Shown: piece by piece, positions 7,185-15,696 of the stretch
Numbering within the stretch: position 1 is the stretch's first letter
Layout: every line of letters begins with the position of its first letter
Source: a bacterium
Lineage (GTDB): Bacteria > Auribacterota > UBA3054
Length of the DNA: 64,000 nucleotides
Assembly (NCBI GenBank): GCA_017963805.1
Contig: JAGCTE010000048.1
Coordinates: 1-64,000, forward strand
Reading direction: 5' to 3'
Position numbers and translations under genes: made by a program
Notes under the pieces: generated by a model
Seen by the model: only the letters and a program-made list of their open reading frames with translations
Databases searched by the model: none
What the model was told of the DNA's origin: nothing

Positions 7185-10100
7185 ATGGACGCAAATAAGA
7201 AAGAGACATCCTGGTTTGCCTGGTTCAGCCCTGTCAACTGGATCTCGGCTGTTTTGTCATATGCTGTCTCTCTTTCGGTATACATCTATACCCTTCAGCC
7301 GACCGTAGGTTTGGAGGATTCCGGCGAACTCGTCACCGCCGCCTACCGCCTCGGCGTTCCGCATCCGCCGGGATATCCCTTCTGGACCATCATGTCCAAA
7401 ATCTTCTCGCTTCTGCCCATAGGGCACGACATCGCCTACAGGGTGAACCTTTGGTCCGCCTTCACGGGCGCCCTGGCGGCCGGCATGATCACGCTTATCA
7501 TAACGAAGGCCGGCGAGCTTTTCTTTGACGACGAGAACGACGAGCTGCACAAGATGCACATCATTCCCGCCCTGGAGAAATACGGCCTTACGGTCCCGAC
7601 GCTCGTCAACTCTTTGTGCGGCATCGCCGCGGGCGTGCTCTTCGCCCTGACGCCCGGAACCTGGTCGCAGTGCACCATTACGGAAGTGTATTCCCTGAAC
7701 GCCTTCTTCATGGTCCTTCTGATGTTCCTCTCCTTCATTTTGATGTTCAATCCTGAGAAGAGGGGCGTTTTCTACGCCATGGCTTTCGTTTTCGGTTTCG
7801 CGAACACGAACCACTACACGGTCTTCATGATGATAGGCGGGTTGTCCTGGGCGGCCTGGTGCGCCAAGAAGTCCATCGAGGAGTACATTACCCTCTGTCT
7901 GAACGCCATTCTGCTTCTGCTTTTCTCTCTCTACGTCTTCAATTATCTCAAATACAACGGTACGCTCGTTAGGCTGACGCCTTTCCACTTCGACAATGTC
8001 TTGATAGAAGGCAACTTCTTTTTGATGTTCATTCTGCCTTTCGTGGCTTACCTTGTCGTCTCCGACTGGGTCAACAGGAAATTCTTCAACTACAAGGAGT
8101 GGGGGAGGCTTTTGTTCTCCTTCTTCCTCGGCCTTAGCATGTATTTCTGGCTGCCCATCGCTTCTTCCACGAACCCTCAGCTGAACTGGGGGCGCCCCCG
8201 CACGACGCAGGGCTTGTGGCACGCCATCTGCCGCGGGCAGTACGAGCAGCTCTCCTTCGCCAGGGGCATTAAGACTTTCCTTTTGCAGTGCTGGTTCTAT
8301 CTGAAGGACACGTGGGACCAGTATCCCATGACGCTCATTTTCGCCTTCCTTTCCATCGTCACGATCATCGTGGTCGCGAAGAAGGAGAAGCTGAGGAACT
8401 GGCTCGTCTTCGTTTTGGTGACCTTCTTCTTCTGCGGCATCGGCATGTGCTACCTTATGAACCCGAAGCTTGACGTCACCAGCCAGTACATCAACCGGGT
8501 CTTCTTCATCATGTCGCACGCCGCCCTCGCCGTTTTGGTCGGGACCGGCATGATCACCATTACGGCCGTGCTGCTGCCCATGGCGAAGAACGTCGGCAAC
8601 AAGTGGCGCGAGCTGGCGCTTTCCGTCGGCGGAGCTTTCCTTGCCTTCGGCCTTTTCTTCATAGCGGCCGTGCCTATAGAGGCCGCGAATCCCGGGACTT
8701 TCAACTACTTTTTGGTCAGCGCCGCGCTGCATCAGCTGGGCCAAGCGTCCGTCGCCGTCGGTATCCTTTACGGCGCCATCTTCGCCCTTATCGGCGCCTC
8801 GATCTTCCTGGCCGTCCTGAAGCCGGACAGGATCGGGAAGTGCGCCATAGCGATCGCGCTTTTGTGCTTTGTGACGCCTTTCATCACGGCCACCGAGAAC
8901 TGGGGCGAGAACAATCTTCGCTATAAGAATTTCGGCTACATCTACGGCGAGGAGATCATGAAGATCTGCAAGCCGAACACCATCTACTACGGCGGCACCG
9001 ACCCCGGCCGTTTCGTCCCGATGTACATGATCAACGTCGACCGCATGAGGGAGGACTGCTGGCTCATAACCCAGAACGGCCTGGCGGATGATTCCTACAT
9101 GACGGTCTTAAGGGACCGCTACTGCGAACCCAGGCAGGTCTGGGGCTGGGCCAGGACGCTTCTGAAGTGGCTCAACGCCTCCAGGGAAGACCACAAGAAA
9201 GGCGTAGACACCATCTACATTCCCTCGGATTACGATTTCCAGTATTCCTTCGAGCTCTATTACAAGGATGTCGAGAAGAGGATCAAAAGGGGAGAGTACG
9301 TCGGCGAGGAAGTCAGTCTGGACGGCGGCAAGATCTCCATCCGCGGCATCGAGGGCGTCATACGCCTCAACTCCATCCTGACGAAAATGATCTATGACAG
9401 GAACATCAAGAAGCACCCCTTCTTCCTGGAGGAGAGCTATACGATCGAGTGGATGTACCCCTATCTGAAGCCAGCCGGCATAATAATGGAGCTTTGCGAG
9501 AACAAGGTCGACATCACGCCGGATATCGTCGAAAAGGACACGGCTTACTGGGACAACATCATGAAGGTCTTCGACGAGGGCGGCACGCTTTACTTCGAGG
9601 ACATAAACAATGGGAGAAAGGGCAAAGTCGACGTGGTCGCGAAAGAATTCTTCGAGGACCTGACCGCGAGGAAATCCTTCGCCAAATGCCGCACGGCCAT
9701 CGGCGGCCTCTACGAGTACCACAAGATGTACAAGGAGGCCGAGAAGGCCTACCGCGACGCCATCTGGCTCAACGACATGTCCGCCGAGGCTTACATGCGC
9801 CTTTCCAACATGCTCGCCAGGAACGGCAGGGAACAGGAAGGCCTCGAGATCATCAAGGAGTACCTGAAGAAGGACCCGATGAACTTCTCCATGGCCCAGT
9901 ACGTGAACATGCTTACGATGGAAGTCGAAAGGAAGCAGATGCACGAGCAGCTCAAAGAAGAGCTGATGGACGACAAGGAGATCGATTGGAAGAAATACAT
10001 GGCGATGGCCGACAAGTGGGAGAAGGTCAAAGACTACCAGTTCGTCAACCTGATCTATTCCGCGCTGCTCTCCCGCGACGACTGCCGGGACGCCGAGCTG

Positions 10101-10409
10101 TTCGAAAAGATCGGCAGATCCTTCCAGCGTCAGAAACGCTACGACGAGATGGCGATCGCCTACATCCGCGGGCTGACTCTCGCGGAGCTTTCGAAGCCTA
10201 AGGAAGCGGAATTCGCCCTTCAGGTCGCCTCGGCCATGATCGCCAAGGGCCGCCATGAAGAAGCCTTGAAATACATTGAGACAGCCTACAAGGCCGACAA
10301 GAGCAAGACCAGGGGCAGGCTCATCAACGATCCGGCCTTCGATCCCATGAAGCTCAGCGACGATTCGAAGATCGCCGGCAAAATGAAGGATTTCCTGGAG
10401 GGGAAGTAA
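7185..10409 (+). CDS. DUF2723 membrane protein with C-terminal TPR region
   Basis: A 1074-residue protein. The N-terminal ~590 residues are polytopic and carry the DUF2723 signature: EDSGELVTAAYRLGVPH followed by PPGYPFW, near residues 43-65. This family is related to the TMEM260-type protein O-mannosyltransferases (GT-C fold), so glycosyl transfer at the membrane is a reasonable inference. The last ~300 residues are soluble and contain TPR-like helical pairs (for example YEYHKMYKEAEKAYRDA). I chose the ATG at 7185 because AAGGAG lies 4 bases before it; an in-frame ATG at 7167 would place that site inside the gene. nadC starts directly after its stop. Confidence 0.85.
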   Translation: MDANKKETSWFAWFSPVNWISAVLSYAVSLSVYIYTLQPTVGLEDSGELVTAAYRLGVPHPPGYPFWTIMSKIFSLLPIGHDIAYRVNLWSAFTGALAAGMITLIITKAGELFFDDENDELHKMHIIPALEKYGLTVPTLVNSLCGIAAGVLFALTPGTWSQCTITEVYSLNAFFMVLLMFLSFILMFNPEKRGVFYAMAFVFGFANTNHYTVFMMIGGLSWAAWCAKKSIEEYITLCLNAILLLLFSLYVFNYLKYNGTLVRLTPFHFDNVLIEGNFFLMFILPFVAYLVVSDWVNRKFFNYKEWGRLLFSFFLGLSMYFWLPIASSTNPQLNWGRPRTTQGLWHAICRGQYEQLSFARGIKTFLLQCWFYLKDTWDQYPMTLIFAFLSIVTIIVVAKKEKLRNWLVFVLVTFFFCGIGMCYLMNPKLDVTSQYINRVFFIMSHAALAVLVGTGMITITAVLLPMAKNVGNKWRELALSVGGAFLAFGLFFIAAVPIEAANPGTFNYFLVSAALHQLGQASVAVGILYGAIFALIGASIFLAVLKPDRIGKCAIAIALLCFVTPFITATENWGENNLRYKNFGYIYGEEIMKICKPNTIYYGGTDPGRFVPMYMINVDRMREDCWLITQNGLADDSYMTVLRDRYCEPRQVWGWARTLLKWLNASREDHKKGVDTIYIPSDYDFQYSFELYYKDVEKRIKRGEYVGEEVSLDGGKISIRGIEGVIRLNSILTKMIYDRNIKKHPFFLEESYTIEWMYPYLKPAGIIMELCENKVDITPDIVEKDTAYWDNIMKVFDEGGTLYFEDINNGRKGKVDVVAKEFFEDLTARKSFAKCRTAIGGLYEYHKMYKEAEKAYRDAIWLNDMSAEAYMRLSNMLARNGREQEGLEIIKEYLKKDPMNFSMAQYVNMLTMEVERKQMHEQLKEELMDDKEIDWKKYMAMADKWEKVKDYQFVNLIYSALLSRDDCRDAELFEKIGRSFQRQKRYDEMAIAYIRGLTLAELSKPKEAEFALQVASAMIAKGRHEEALKYIETAYKADKSKTRGRLINDPAFDPMKLSDDSKIAGKMKDFLEGK

Positions 10410-11234
10410 GTGAGATTCTCCCTTAGAGAACGCAAATGCGCGGAAAAACTCCTTGAGCGCGCCCTCTTCGAGGACAAAGCGGACAAAGACCTGACGAGCA
10501 TCCTCTCCTGCTCGGACAAGCTGTCCCGCTTCAGTTTGAGGACGAGGCAGGATGTCGCCGTTTCCGGTTTGGAGATCGTCGAGCTTGGCTTCCCTAAGGC
10601 GAAGGTCGAGACCAAATGCAAAGACGGCGACAAGCTCAAAGCCGGCGCCACGCTTGCCGTTGTGGAAGGGCCGCTTAGGCCTATACTGACGGCTGAGCGT
10701 TCCGTTCTCAATCTGCTGCAGAGGATGTGCGGCGTGGCGACTCTGACCGCAAAATACGTCGCCGCCGCGCAGGGAAAAGTCAAGATCGTGGACACAAGGA
10801 AGACCATGCCGGGCATGAGACTCCTCGACAAGTACGCCGTCAGGTGCGGAGGAGGCGTGAACCACCGCATGGACCTTTCCGACATGATAATGCTGAAAGA
10901 CAATCACCTCGCGTATTCGGGCCTCAGCTATGAAGAGCTCTTCCGAAAAGCGAGGAAAGATTATCCCGGCGTTCCCGTCGCCGTGGAAGCGGAGAATTAC
11001 GACCAGGCGCTTATGCTCGCGGCTCTCAAGCCGGACCTTCTGATGCTTGACAACATTCCCCCTTCCGAGATGAAAAGGATAGCCGCCGCGCTGAAAGGCA
11101 AGGTCCTTTTGGAAGCGACGGGCGGCGTGACGCTGGAGAATATTTCCCTGGTCGCCGAATGCGGTGTCGAACGCGTATCGATTGGCGCCATAACGCACAG
11201 CGCTCCCGCGGCGGACTTGGGGCTCGACGCATGA
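10410..11234 (+). CDS. nadC: Nicotinate-nucleotide diphosphorylase (quinolinate phosphoribosyltransferase)
   Basis: Converts quinolinate and PRPP to nicotinate mononucleotide in NAD synthesis. The 274-residue protein has the family core: ERSVLNLLQRMCGVAT, DTRKTMPGMRLLDKYAV and the RCGGGVNHRMDLSD segment with the catalytic and substrate-binding Arg, His and Lys residues, then MIMLKDNH and a TIM-barrel C-terminus. The start is GTG, immediately after the stop of the DUF2723 gene. Its end overlaps the biotin ligase start by ATGA. nadA and nadB are not here. Confidence 0.96.
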   Translation: MRFSLRERKCAEKLLERALFEDKADKDLTSILSCSDKLSRFSLRTRQDVAVSGLEIVELGFPKAKVETKCKDGDKLKAGATLAVVEGPLRPILTAERSVLNLLQRMCGVATLTAKYVAAAQGKVKIVDTRKTMPGMRLLDKYAVRCGGGVNHRMDLSDMIMLKDNHLAYSGLSYEELFRKARKDYPGVPVAVEAENYDQALMLAALKPDLLMLDNIPPSEMKRIAAALKGKVLLEATGGVTLENISLVAECGVERVSIGAITHSAPAADLGLDA

Positions 11235-11809
11235 AAGCGGTACATTTGACACAATGCGCCTCCACTATGGACGAAGCGAGGCTCCTTATAGACAAAGGGG
11301 AAGCTGCGCCGTTCTATCTTTTCAGCGACCGCCAGTCGAAGGGCAGGGGACAGTACGGCAAAAGCTGGGAATCGTACGAGGGCAACCTTTTCCTCTCCGT
11401 TGCGGTGAAAAGCGGCGCGGTGAGGGAGCCGGCGCTCCTTTCGCTGACGGTGGGGATCTCCGTGGCGGAAGCCCTGGCGAAGGAGGGCCTGCGCCCAAAT
11501 CTCGTCTGGCCGAACGACGTCATGATAGACGGCGCGAAGACGGCGGGGATACTCATAGAGAAGCACGGCGGGGCCTTCATAGCGGGCGTGGGACTGAACC
11601 TGAACGCCCCCGGCGGGCCGACGGTCTTGGAAGACGGCAGGCTTATAAATTCCGTCTCCTTTCACACCGGCAGGAAAGAGGACGTCGAAGGCTGGGCAAT
11701 GACTTTGGCGGAAGCGGTAATGAACAGAATCGATTTGGGAGAGGAAGAGATACTGCCTTCCTGGCGTCTCTTCTCCCAAGCGCAGCATACAGGAGAAATG
11801 GCGGAATGA
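11231..11809 (+). CDS. birA: Biotin--[acetyl-CoA carboxylase] ligase, short form
   Basis: Activates biotin with ATP and attaches it to the biotin carboxyl carrier protein. The 192-residue protein has the catalytic core motifs SKGRGQYGKSW (the GRG.G..W loop), VWPNDVMI, KTAGILIE and GVGLNLN. There is no N-terminal helix-turn-helix, so it cannot act as the BirA repressor. It is also short at the C-terminus: the SH3-like domain that usually follows the catalytic domain is missing. The ATG overlaps the nadC stop (ATGA) and its own stop overlaps the next ATG, so the shortness is not explained by a misplaced boundary. Confidence 0.88.
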   Translation: MKAVHLTQCASTMDEARLLIDKGEAAPFYLFSDRQSKGRGQYGKSWESYEGNLFLSVAVKSGAVREPALLSLTVGISVAEALAKEGLRPNLVWPNDVMIDGAKTAGILIEKHGGAFIAGVGLNLNAPGGPTVLEDGRLINSVSFHTGRKEDVEGWAMTLAEAVMNRIDLGEEEILPSWRLFSQAQHTGEMAE

Positions 11810-12291
11810 AATATGAACTTGTAGAGCCGACTTTGGGCATGATGCACAAAGTCTACGAGCTTATAATGAGCGAGGCGGCGGAAGAGAAGCTTCTGCCCCG
11901 CGCCCTCTCGGACCTCTATGAGCACGTCCACGATTTCATCGTGGCTCAGGACAAGGAAACGGGCGAGATAGTGGGCTGCGTGGCCCTCAACATCGTCTGG
12001 GAGGATCTCGGCGAGATACGCTCCCTTACCGTGGCGGAAGGACACAAGGACATGGGCATCGGCAGAATGCTTGTCAACGCCTGCATAGAAGACGCCAAAG
12101 CCCTTGGCTTGAAAAGAATGTTCGCCCTCACCTACGTGCCGAAATTCTTTCTGAAATGCGGATTCAAGAAGATCGAGAAAGAGCGTCTGCCCCACAAGAT
12201 CTGGAGCGTCTGCATCAACTGCCCGAAATTCCCGGACTGCGACGAGCAGGCCGTGGAACTTTTACTGGAAGACAAACCTACCGAACAGTAG
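11806..12291 (+). CDS. GNAT N-acetyltransferase, possibly N-acetylglutamate synthase type
   Basis: A 161-residue single-domain GNAT enzyme. The acetyl-CoA site is visible in the segment SLTVAEGHKDMGIGRMLVNA (the R/Q..G.G.G/A loop), followed by the KCGFKKI strand. The C-terminus has LPHKIW and then CINCPKFPDCDE, a cysteine-bearing tail that I associate with short ArgA-like N-acetylglutamate synthases. That assignment comes from memory of the family and is only probable. It overlaps the birA stop by ATGA and is part of the 7185-14209 operon. No arginine genes are adjacent. Confidence 0.7.
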   Translation: MKYELVEPTLGMMHKVYELIMSEAAEEKLLPRALSDLYEHVHDFIVAQDKETGEIVGCVALNIVWEDLGEIRSLTVAEGHKDMGIGRMLVNACIEDAKALGLKRMFALTYVPKFFLKCGFKKIEKERLPHKIWSVCINCPKFPDCDEQAVELLLEDKPTEQ

Positions 12292-12320
12292 TATCAATAA
12301 ACTCTATCAGGAGTAACTCT

Positions 12321-12884
12321 ATGTCAGATTTCATCAGCAACACCTCGCCGCAGCGTGAAAAACCTCTGAGAGTCATGGGACTCTGGGAAGAAAAAGACCA
12401 GAACGGAAACATGATGCTCTCGGGCAACCTCACAGGGCGCGCCCGCGCCATCATCACCGTCAACAACTTCAAGAAGGGAGACCGGGACCCCGACTACTAT
12501 CTCTCGGTTGCCCAGACGGAGAGGCCGGACCAGCAGGGCGAGGAGCAGCCTCAGGAACCGCAGGTCAGATCCACCATCAGGCTGACCGGGCTTTGGCGCA
12601 ACACGGACCGCAAGGGCAAAGATTACCTCAGCGGCTCTCTGCAGTCCTTAAGGATCCTGATCTTCTCCAACAACTATCATCAGTCCGACAGGGACCCGGA
12701 TTACATTCTCTACGTCTGCCAGAGCGACCGCCAGCCCAACCAGCAGGGCGGCTTCTCAAGCCAGGGCGGCTTCATGAACCAGGGCGGAGGCTTCGGCTCC
12801 AGGGGCGGAAGCCAAAACGAAAGCCATGGCAGCCAGACTTCCGGTTCCGGAGACATCAACGAATACGGAGAACCTCCCTTCTGA
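12321..12884 (+). CDS. Duplicated small-domain protein with Gly/Gln-rich linker and SSB-like C-terminal tail
   Basis: A 187-residue protein with two copies of one domain of about 55 residues. Copy 1 (about 15-66) has MGLWEEKDQNGN, LSGNL and DRDPDYYLSVAQ; copy 2 (about 85-136) has TGLWRNTDRKGK, LSGSL and DRDPDYILYVCQ. Copy 2 resembles small phage- and plasmid-type proteins of the form GLWkn.dk.G..YLSG..., loosely DUF736-like. From 138 on it is a low-complexity Gly/Gln/Ser/Asn stretch that ends in an acidic peptide DINEYGEPPF. This layout imitates the flexible linker and PPF-type tip by which SSB recruits DNA repair and replication proteins. A nucleic-acid role is an inference. AGGAG lies before the ATG. 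Confidence 0.7.
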   Translation: MSDFISNTSPQREKPLRVMGLWEEKDQNGNMMLSGNLTGRARAIITVNNFKKGDRDPDYYLSVAQTERPDQQGEEQPQEPQVRSTIRLTGLWRNTDRKGKDYLSGSLQSLRILIFSNNYHQSDRDPDYILYVCQSDRQPNQQGGFSSQGGFMNQGGGFGSRGGSQNESHGSQTSGSGDINEYGEPPF

Positions 12885-13276
12885 TGAAAGAAGTAGAACT
12901 TACCTACCGCGTCCCGTACGCTGACACCGACCAGATGGGCGTCGTTTACTACGCCAATTACCTGGTCTTCTTTGAGAGGAGCCGCAACGAGCTGATGCGA
13001 AGCCTGGGGCTCACTTACAAGGAAATGGAAGAAAAAGGCATCGGGCTTCCCGTTCTGGAAGCCCATGTCGAATATCATTCGCCCGCCCGCTACGACGATT
13101 CTCTTACGATAAGAGCGAGCGTGGACGGTTTCGAAGGCATAAAACTAAGAGTAAAGTGTGAAGTGAAAAGGGGAGAGACGCTCCTTGTGGAAGGATATAC
13201 GCTGCACGTTTGTTTGGATTACAAGCAGCTGCGTCCCGTGAGGCCTCCCGAATGGTTCAGCGATCTTCTTAAATAA
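12884..13276 (+). CDS. ybgC: YbgC-type acyl-CoA thioesterase
   Basis: A 130-residue hot-dog-fold thioesterase that hydrolyses acyl-CoA esters. The catalytic loop YADTDQMGVVYYANYL contains the conserved Asp and the GVVYYANY helix start, followed by FFERSRNEL. In many Gram-negative bacteria ybgC belongs to the tol-pal cluster; here tolB is far away, at 39424. The ATG overlaps the preceding stop by one base (TGATG), so the two are translationally coupled. Confidence 0.9.
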   Translation: MKEVELTYRVPYADTDQMGVVYYANYLVFFERSRNELMRSLGLTYKEMEEKGIGLPVLEAHVEYHSPARYDDSLTIRASVDGFEGIKLRVKCEVKRGETLLVEGYTLHVCLDYKQLRPVRPPEWFSDLLK

Positions 13277-13279
13277 CTT

Positions 13280-14209
13280 ATGGCGACTTATCTTGTAACG
13301 GGCGGCGCGGGCTTCATCGGCTCGCACCTTGCAGAGGAACTAGTGAAACGCGGAGAACGTGTCCGCGTAATAGACAACTTTTTCTCGGGAAAAGCCGAGA
13401 ACATGGCCTCCTTCATAAACGAAATCGAGTTTTATGAAGGCGACATCCGCGACACCGATCTTTTGAAGAAGATCATGCCGGGCGTCGACTACGTTCTCCA
13501 CCACGCGGCCGTCGCATCCGTGCCGAGGTCCGTCGAGAATCCCGAGGAAAGCACGGACGTGAACGTCGCGGGGACTTTGAACATCCTGAGAAGGGCGGCG
13601 GAGAACAAAGTGAAAAGGCTCGTCTACGCCGGCTCCTCCTCGGCGTACGGCAATTCCGAAACGCAAAGGAAGAGCGAAACGGAAGCGCCGGATCCCATTT
13701 CCCCTTACGCCGTGACCAAGCTGGCGGGGGAATACTACTGCCGGTCTTTCGCGTACATCTACGGCCTTGAGACGGTCGTTTTGCGCTATTTCAACGTCTT
13801 CGGCGAACGCCAGGATCCCAAGTCGCTTTACTCCGCCGTCATTCCGCTTTTCTGCGCGGCGGCAAGGGAAGGCAGGCCCGCCACCATCTACGGCACGGGC
13901 AAACAGACCAGGGACTTCACCTACGTGAAAAACAACGTGGAGGCGAACCTTCTGGCCGCCAAAGCGCCCGGCATTTCCGGCGAAGTCATAAACATCGCCT
14001 GCGGCCGGACGGTCGATCTTCTCGAGCTGCACTCCGCCATCAACAGGATCATGAAAAAAGACCTTCCGCCCGTCATGGCTCCCCCAAGGGTCGGCGACGT
14101 GATGCACTCCAGCGCCGACATATCCAAAGCCAAAAGGCTTCTCGGCTTCGAACCGAAATTTTCTTTCGAGGAAGGCCTCGAGAGGACCTGCGAATTCTTT
14201 TCCCATTAG
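13280..14209 (+). CDS. NAD-dependent sugar-nucleotide epimerase, GalE/WbpP-like
   Basis: A 309-residue extended SDR enzyme. It has the NAD-binding motif GGAGFIGSHLAEEL at residues 8-21, the catalytic Ser in GSSSAYG, and the Tyr/Lys pair in SPYAVTKLAGE. FNVFGERQDPKSLYSAVIP fits UDP-sugar 4-epimerases of the WbpP (UDP-GlcNAc/GlcNAcA) branch more than GalE proper, but substrate cannot be fixed from sequence. The product would feed cell-surface polysaccharide synthesis. It starts 3 bases after the ybgC stop. Confidence 0.88.
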   Translation: MATYLVTGGAGFIGSHLAEELVKRGERVRVIDNFFSGKAENMASFINEIEFYEGDIRDTDLLKKIMPGVDYVLHHAAVASVPRSVENPEESTDVNVAGTLNILRRAAENKVKRLVYAGSSSAYGNSETQRKSETEAPDPISPYAVTKLAGEYYCRSFAYIYGLETVVLRYFNVFGERQDPKSLYSAVIPLFCAAAREGRPATIYGTGKQTRDFTYVKNNVEANLLAAKAPGISGEVINIACGRTVDLLELHSAINRIMKKDLPPVMAPPRVGDVMHSSADISKAKRLLGFEPKFSFEEGLERTCEFFSH

Positions 14210-14220
14210 CTCCCTAAATT

Positions 14221-15540
14221 ATGTCGAAATATTTACAAAAATCAGGCCTTTTCATCGCTTGCGTTATCCTTCTGCTGGTGATAACATCGTTTCCCGCCAA
14301 AGCTCTGACGGAATATGTTCCCGGGCCGGAGGCGATAGATCCCGCGCTTTTTGCGCCGAAAGACGATTATGAGTCTTTGGCCGATGCCGCCCGCTCAGGC
14401 AACGCTGCCGCCCAGACCAAATTGGCGAAGCTTTATGAGGACAAAAACGATCTTGAATCCGCTGCCTATTGGTTCGAACAGGCCGCGGAAAACAGCGATC
14501 CCGAGGCCGAATACAAAATTGGCCGCTACTATCTGCGCGGACTGGGCGGCAAGCCGCAGGACCCCGACACGGCTTTGAAACACATATCCGCCGCGGCCCG
14601 CTTGGGTCATACCGAAGCCGTTACGCTGATGGGGAATTATTGCTATTACCTGAAGGATTACGACAACGCCCTGGGCTGGTTCAGAAACGCGGCCGCCAAG
14701 GAGGATCTCGAGGCTATCTACAGGCTGGGACTGATGTATGAGAACGGCGAAGGCGTCGAAAAAAACGACGCCGAGGCTTTCAAGCATTTCAAAACGGCCG
14801 CCGGAAAAGGCCACGACGACGCCTGGATCAACCTTGGCATAGATTATCTGCTCGGGAGGGGAACGAAAGCTGATTACAACCTGGCGAAGCATTGGATCGA
14901 AAAGGCGGCCGAGGCCGGGAAGCCGGCCGCGCAGGCGATCCTTGGCGACATCTATTGCAACGGCTGGGGCGTCAAGGCCGATTACACCGCCGCCCAGAAC
15001 TGGTATGAAAAGGCGATCCAGGGCGGATCGACCGAAGCCAAGGATAAACTATCGCGCCTGAGATCCCGGGAAAGCGCCAGGGAGAAAGTAAGGGAAAAGG
15101 CCAAGGAGACGGCGAAAATCGAAGAAAAGCCGAGGGCAGCCACGATAAGGAAAAGGCAGGAACAGCCGAAACAAAGCAAAAAAGGCACCGCGCCCGGCAT
15201 CTACAAAGCCGTGCTCGACCTGAAGTTCACCGGTCCGACGAATGCCAAGGTCGGAGACCGTTACAAGTATGTCGTTTCAATCAAGAATTCCGGTTCCGAG
15301 ACGGCCGAGAACGTAGTCATCGACTACACGCTTCCCATTGGGATCCTGCTTGCCAGCGATCCCGGCACCAAAAGCTTCATCGTAAACGTCGGGAACATGG
15401 CTCCGGGCACCAAGAAGAGCTACAACGTGGATGTCGTCGCCGATTACGCCGGCATCTTCATCAACAGCGTCAGCGTAAAAGGCGCCAACGCCCACGACAA
15501 GCATTCTTCCATCTGCACGAAGGTGATCAACCGCCGGTAA
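14221..15540 (+). CDS. Exported Sel1-repeat protein with DUF11-like domain
   Basis: A 439-residue protein with an N-terminal signal peptide (basic start, hydrophobic core at about 9-27). Residues ~45-285 hold about six Sel1-like (SLR/TPR) repeats, each with the A.Y.LG..Y..G.G......A..W...AA pattern. A very basic/acidic linker (about 285-325) follows, then a C-terminal beta-sandwich of DUF11/CARDB type, starting LDLKFTGPTNAKVGD and including SIKNSGSETAENVVI. SLR proteins scaffold envelope complexes; no partner is evident. It ends just before the long inverted repeat. Confidence 0.82.
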   Translation: MSKYLQKSGLFIACVILLLVITSFPAKALTEYVPGPEAIDPALFAPKDDYESLADAARSGNAAAQTKLAKLYEDKNDLESAAYWFEQAAENSDPEAEYKIGRYYLRGLGGKPQDPDTALKHISAAARLGHTEAVTLMGNYCYYLKDYDNALGWFRNAAAKEDLEAIYRLGLMYENGEGVEKNDAEAFKHFKTAAGKGHDDAWINLGIDYLLGRGTKADYNLAKHWIEKAAEAGKPAAQAILGDIYCNGWGVKADYTAAQNWYEKAIQGGSTEAKDKLSRLRSRESAREKVREKAKETAKIEEKPRAATIRKRQEQPKQSKKGTAPGIYKAVLDLKFTGPTNAKVGDRYKYVVSIKNSGSETAENVVIDYTLPIGILLASDPGTKSFIVNVGNMAPGTKKSYNVDVVADYAGIFINSVSVKGANAHDKHSSICTKVINRR

Positions 15541-15580
15541 AAGTTTCACGTCGCAAAAAAGCACACTCCCTGGCTTAAAC

Positions 15581-15677
15581 GCGAAAAAGGTGTGCGCCTC
15601 CGCTCACAACTGCCGCCGCCTTTTCTTAGGAACGTATGGCTCCCGTGAGTTCGCTTGAGGCGCACACCTTTTTTCGC
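15581..15677. repeat. Long imperfect inverted repeat between convergent genes
   Basis: Left arm 15581-15600 and right arm 15657-15677 pair over about 20 bases with one extra A in the right arm. Inside, CTCAC (15603-15607) can pair with GTGAG (15645-15649), leaving a loop of about 37 bases rich in C and G. It lies in the 156-base gap between the Sel1-repeat gene and purF, which converge. The arms contain A and T runs, so it could act as a terminator in both directions, but the loop is unusually large and structured for that. It could also be a stable RNA or a dispersed palindromic element. Confidence 0.7.
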
Positions 15678-15696
15678 TTGGGAGGGTATGCTTGCG

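Noticed and set aside
7257-8744. 495-residue minus-strand frame
   Set aside because: Shadow of the membrane region of the DUF2723 gene; charged and repetitive, without start signals.
9108-11252. 714-residue open frame on the minus strand
   Set aside because: It lies opposite the DUF2723 and nadC genes, has no recognisable domain and results from the GC-rich third codon positions of the true genes.
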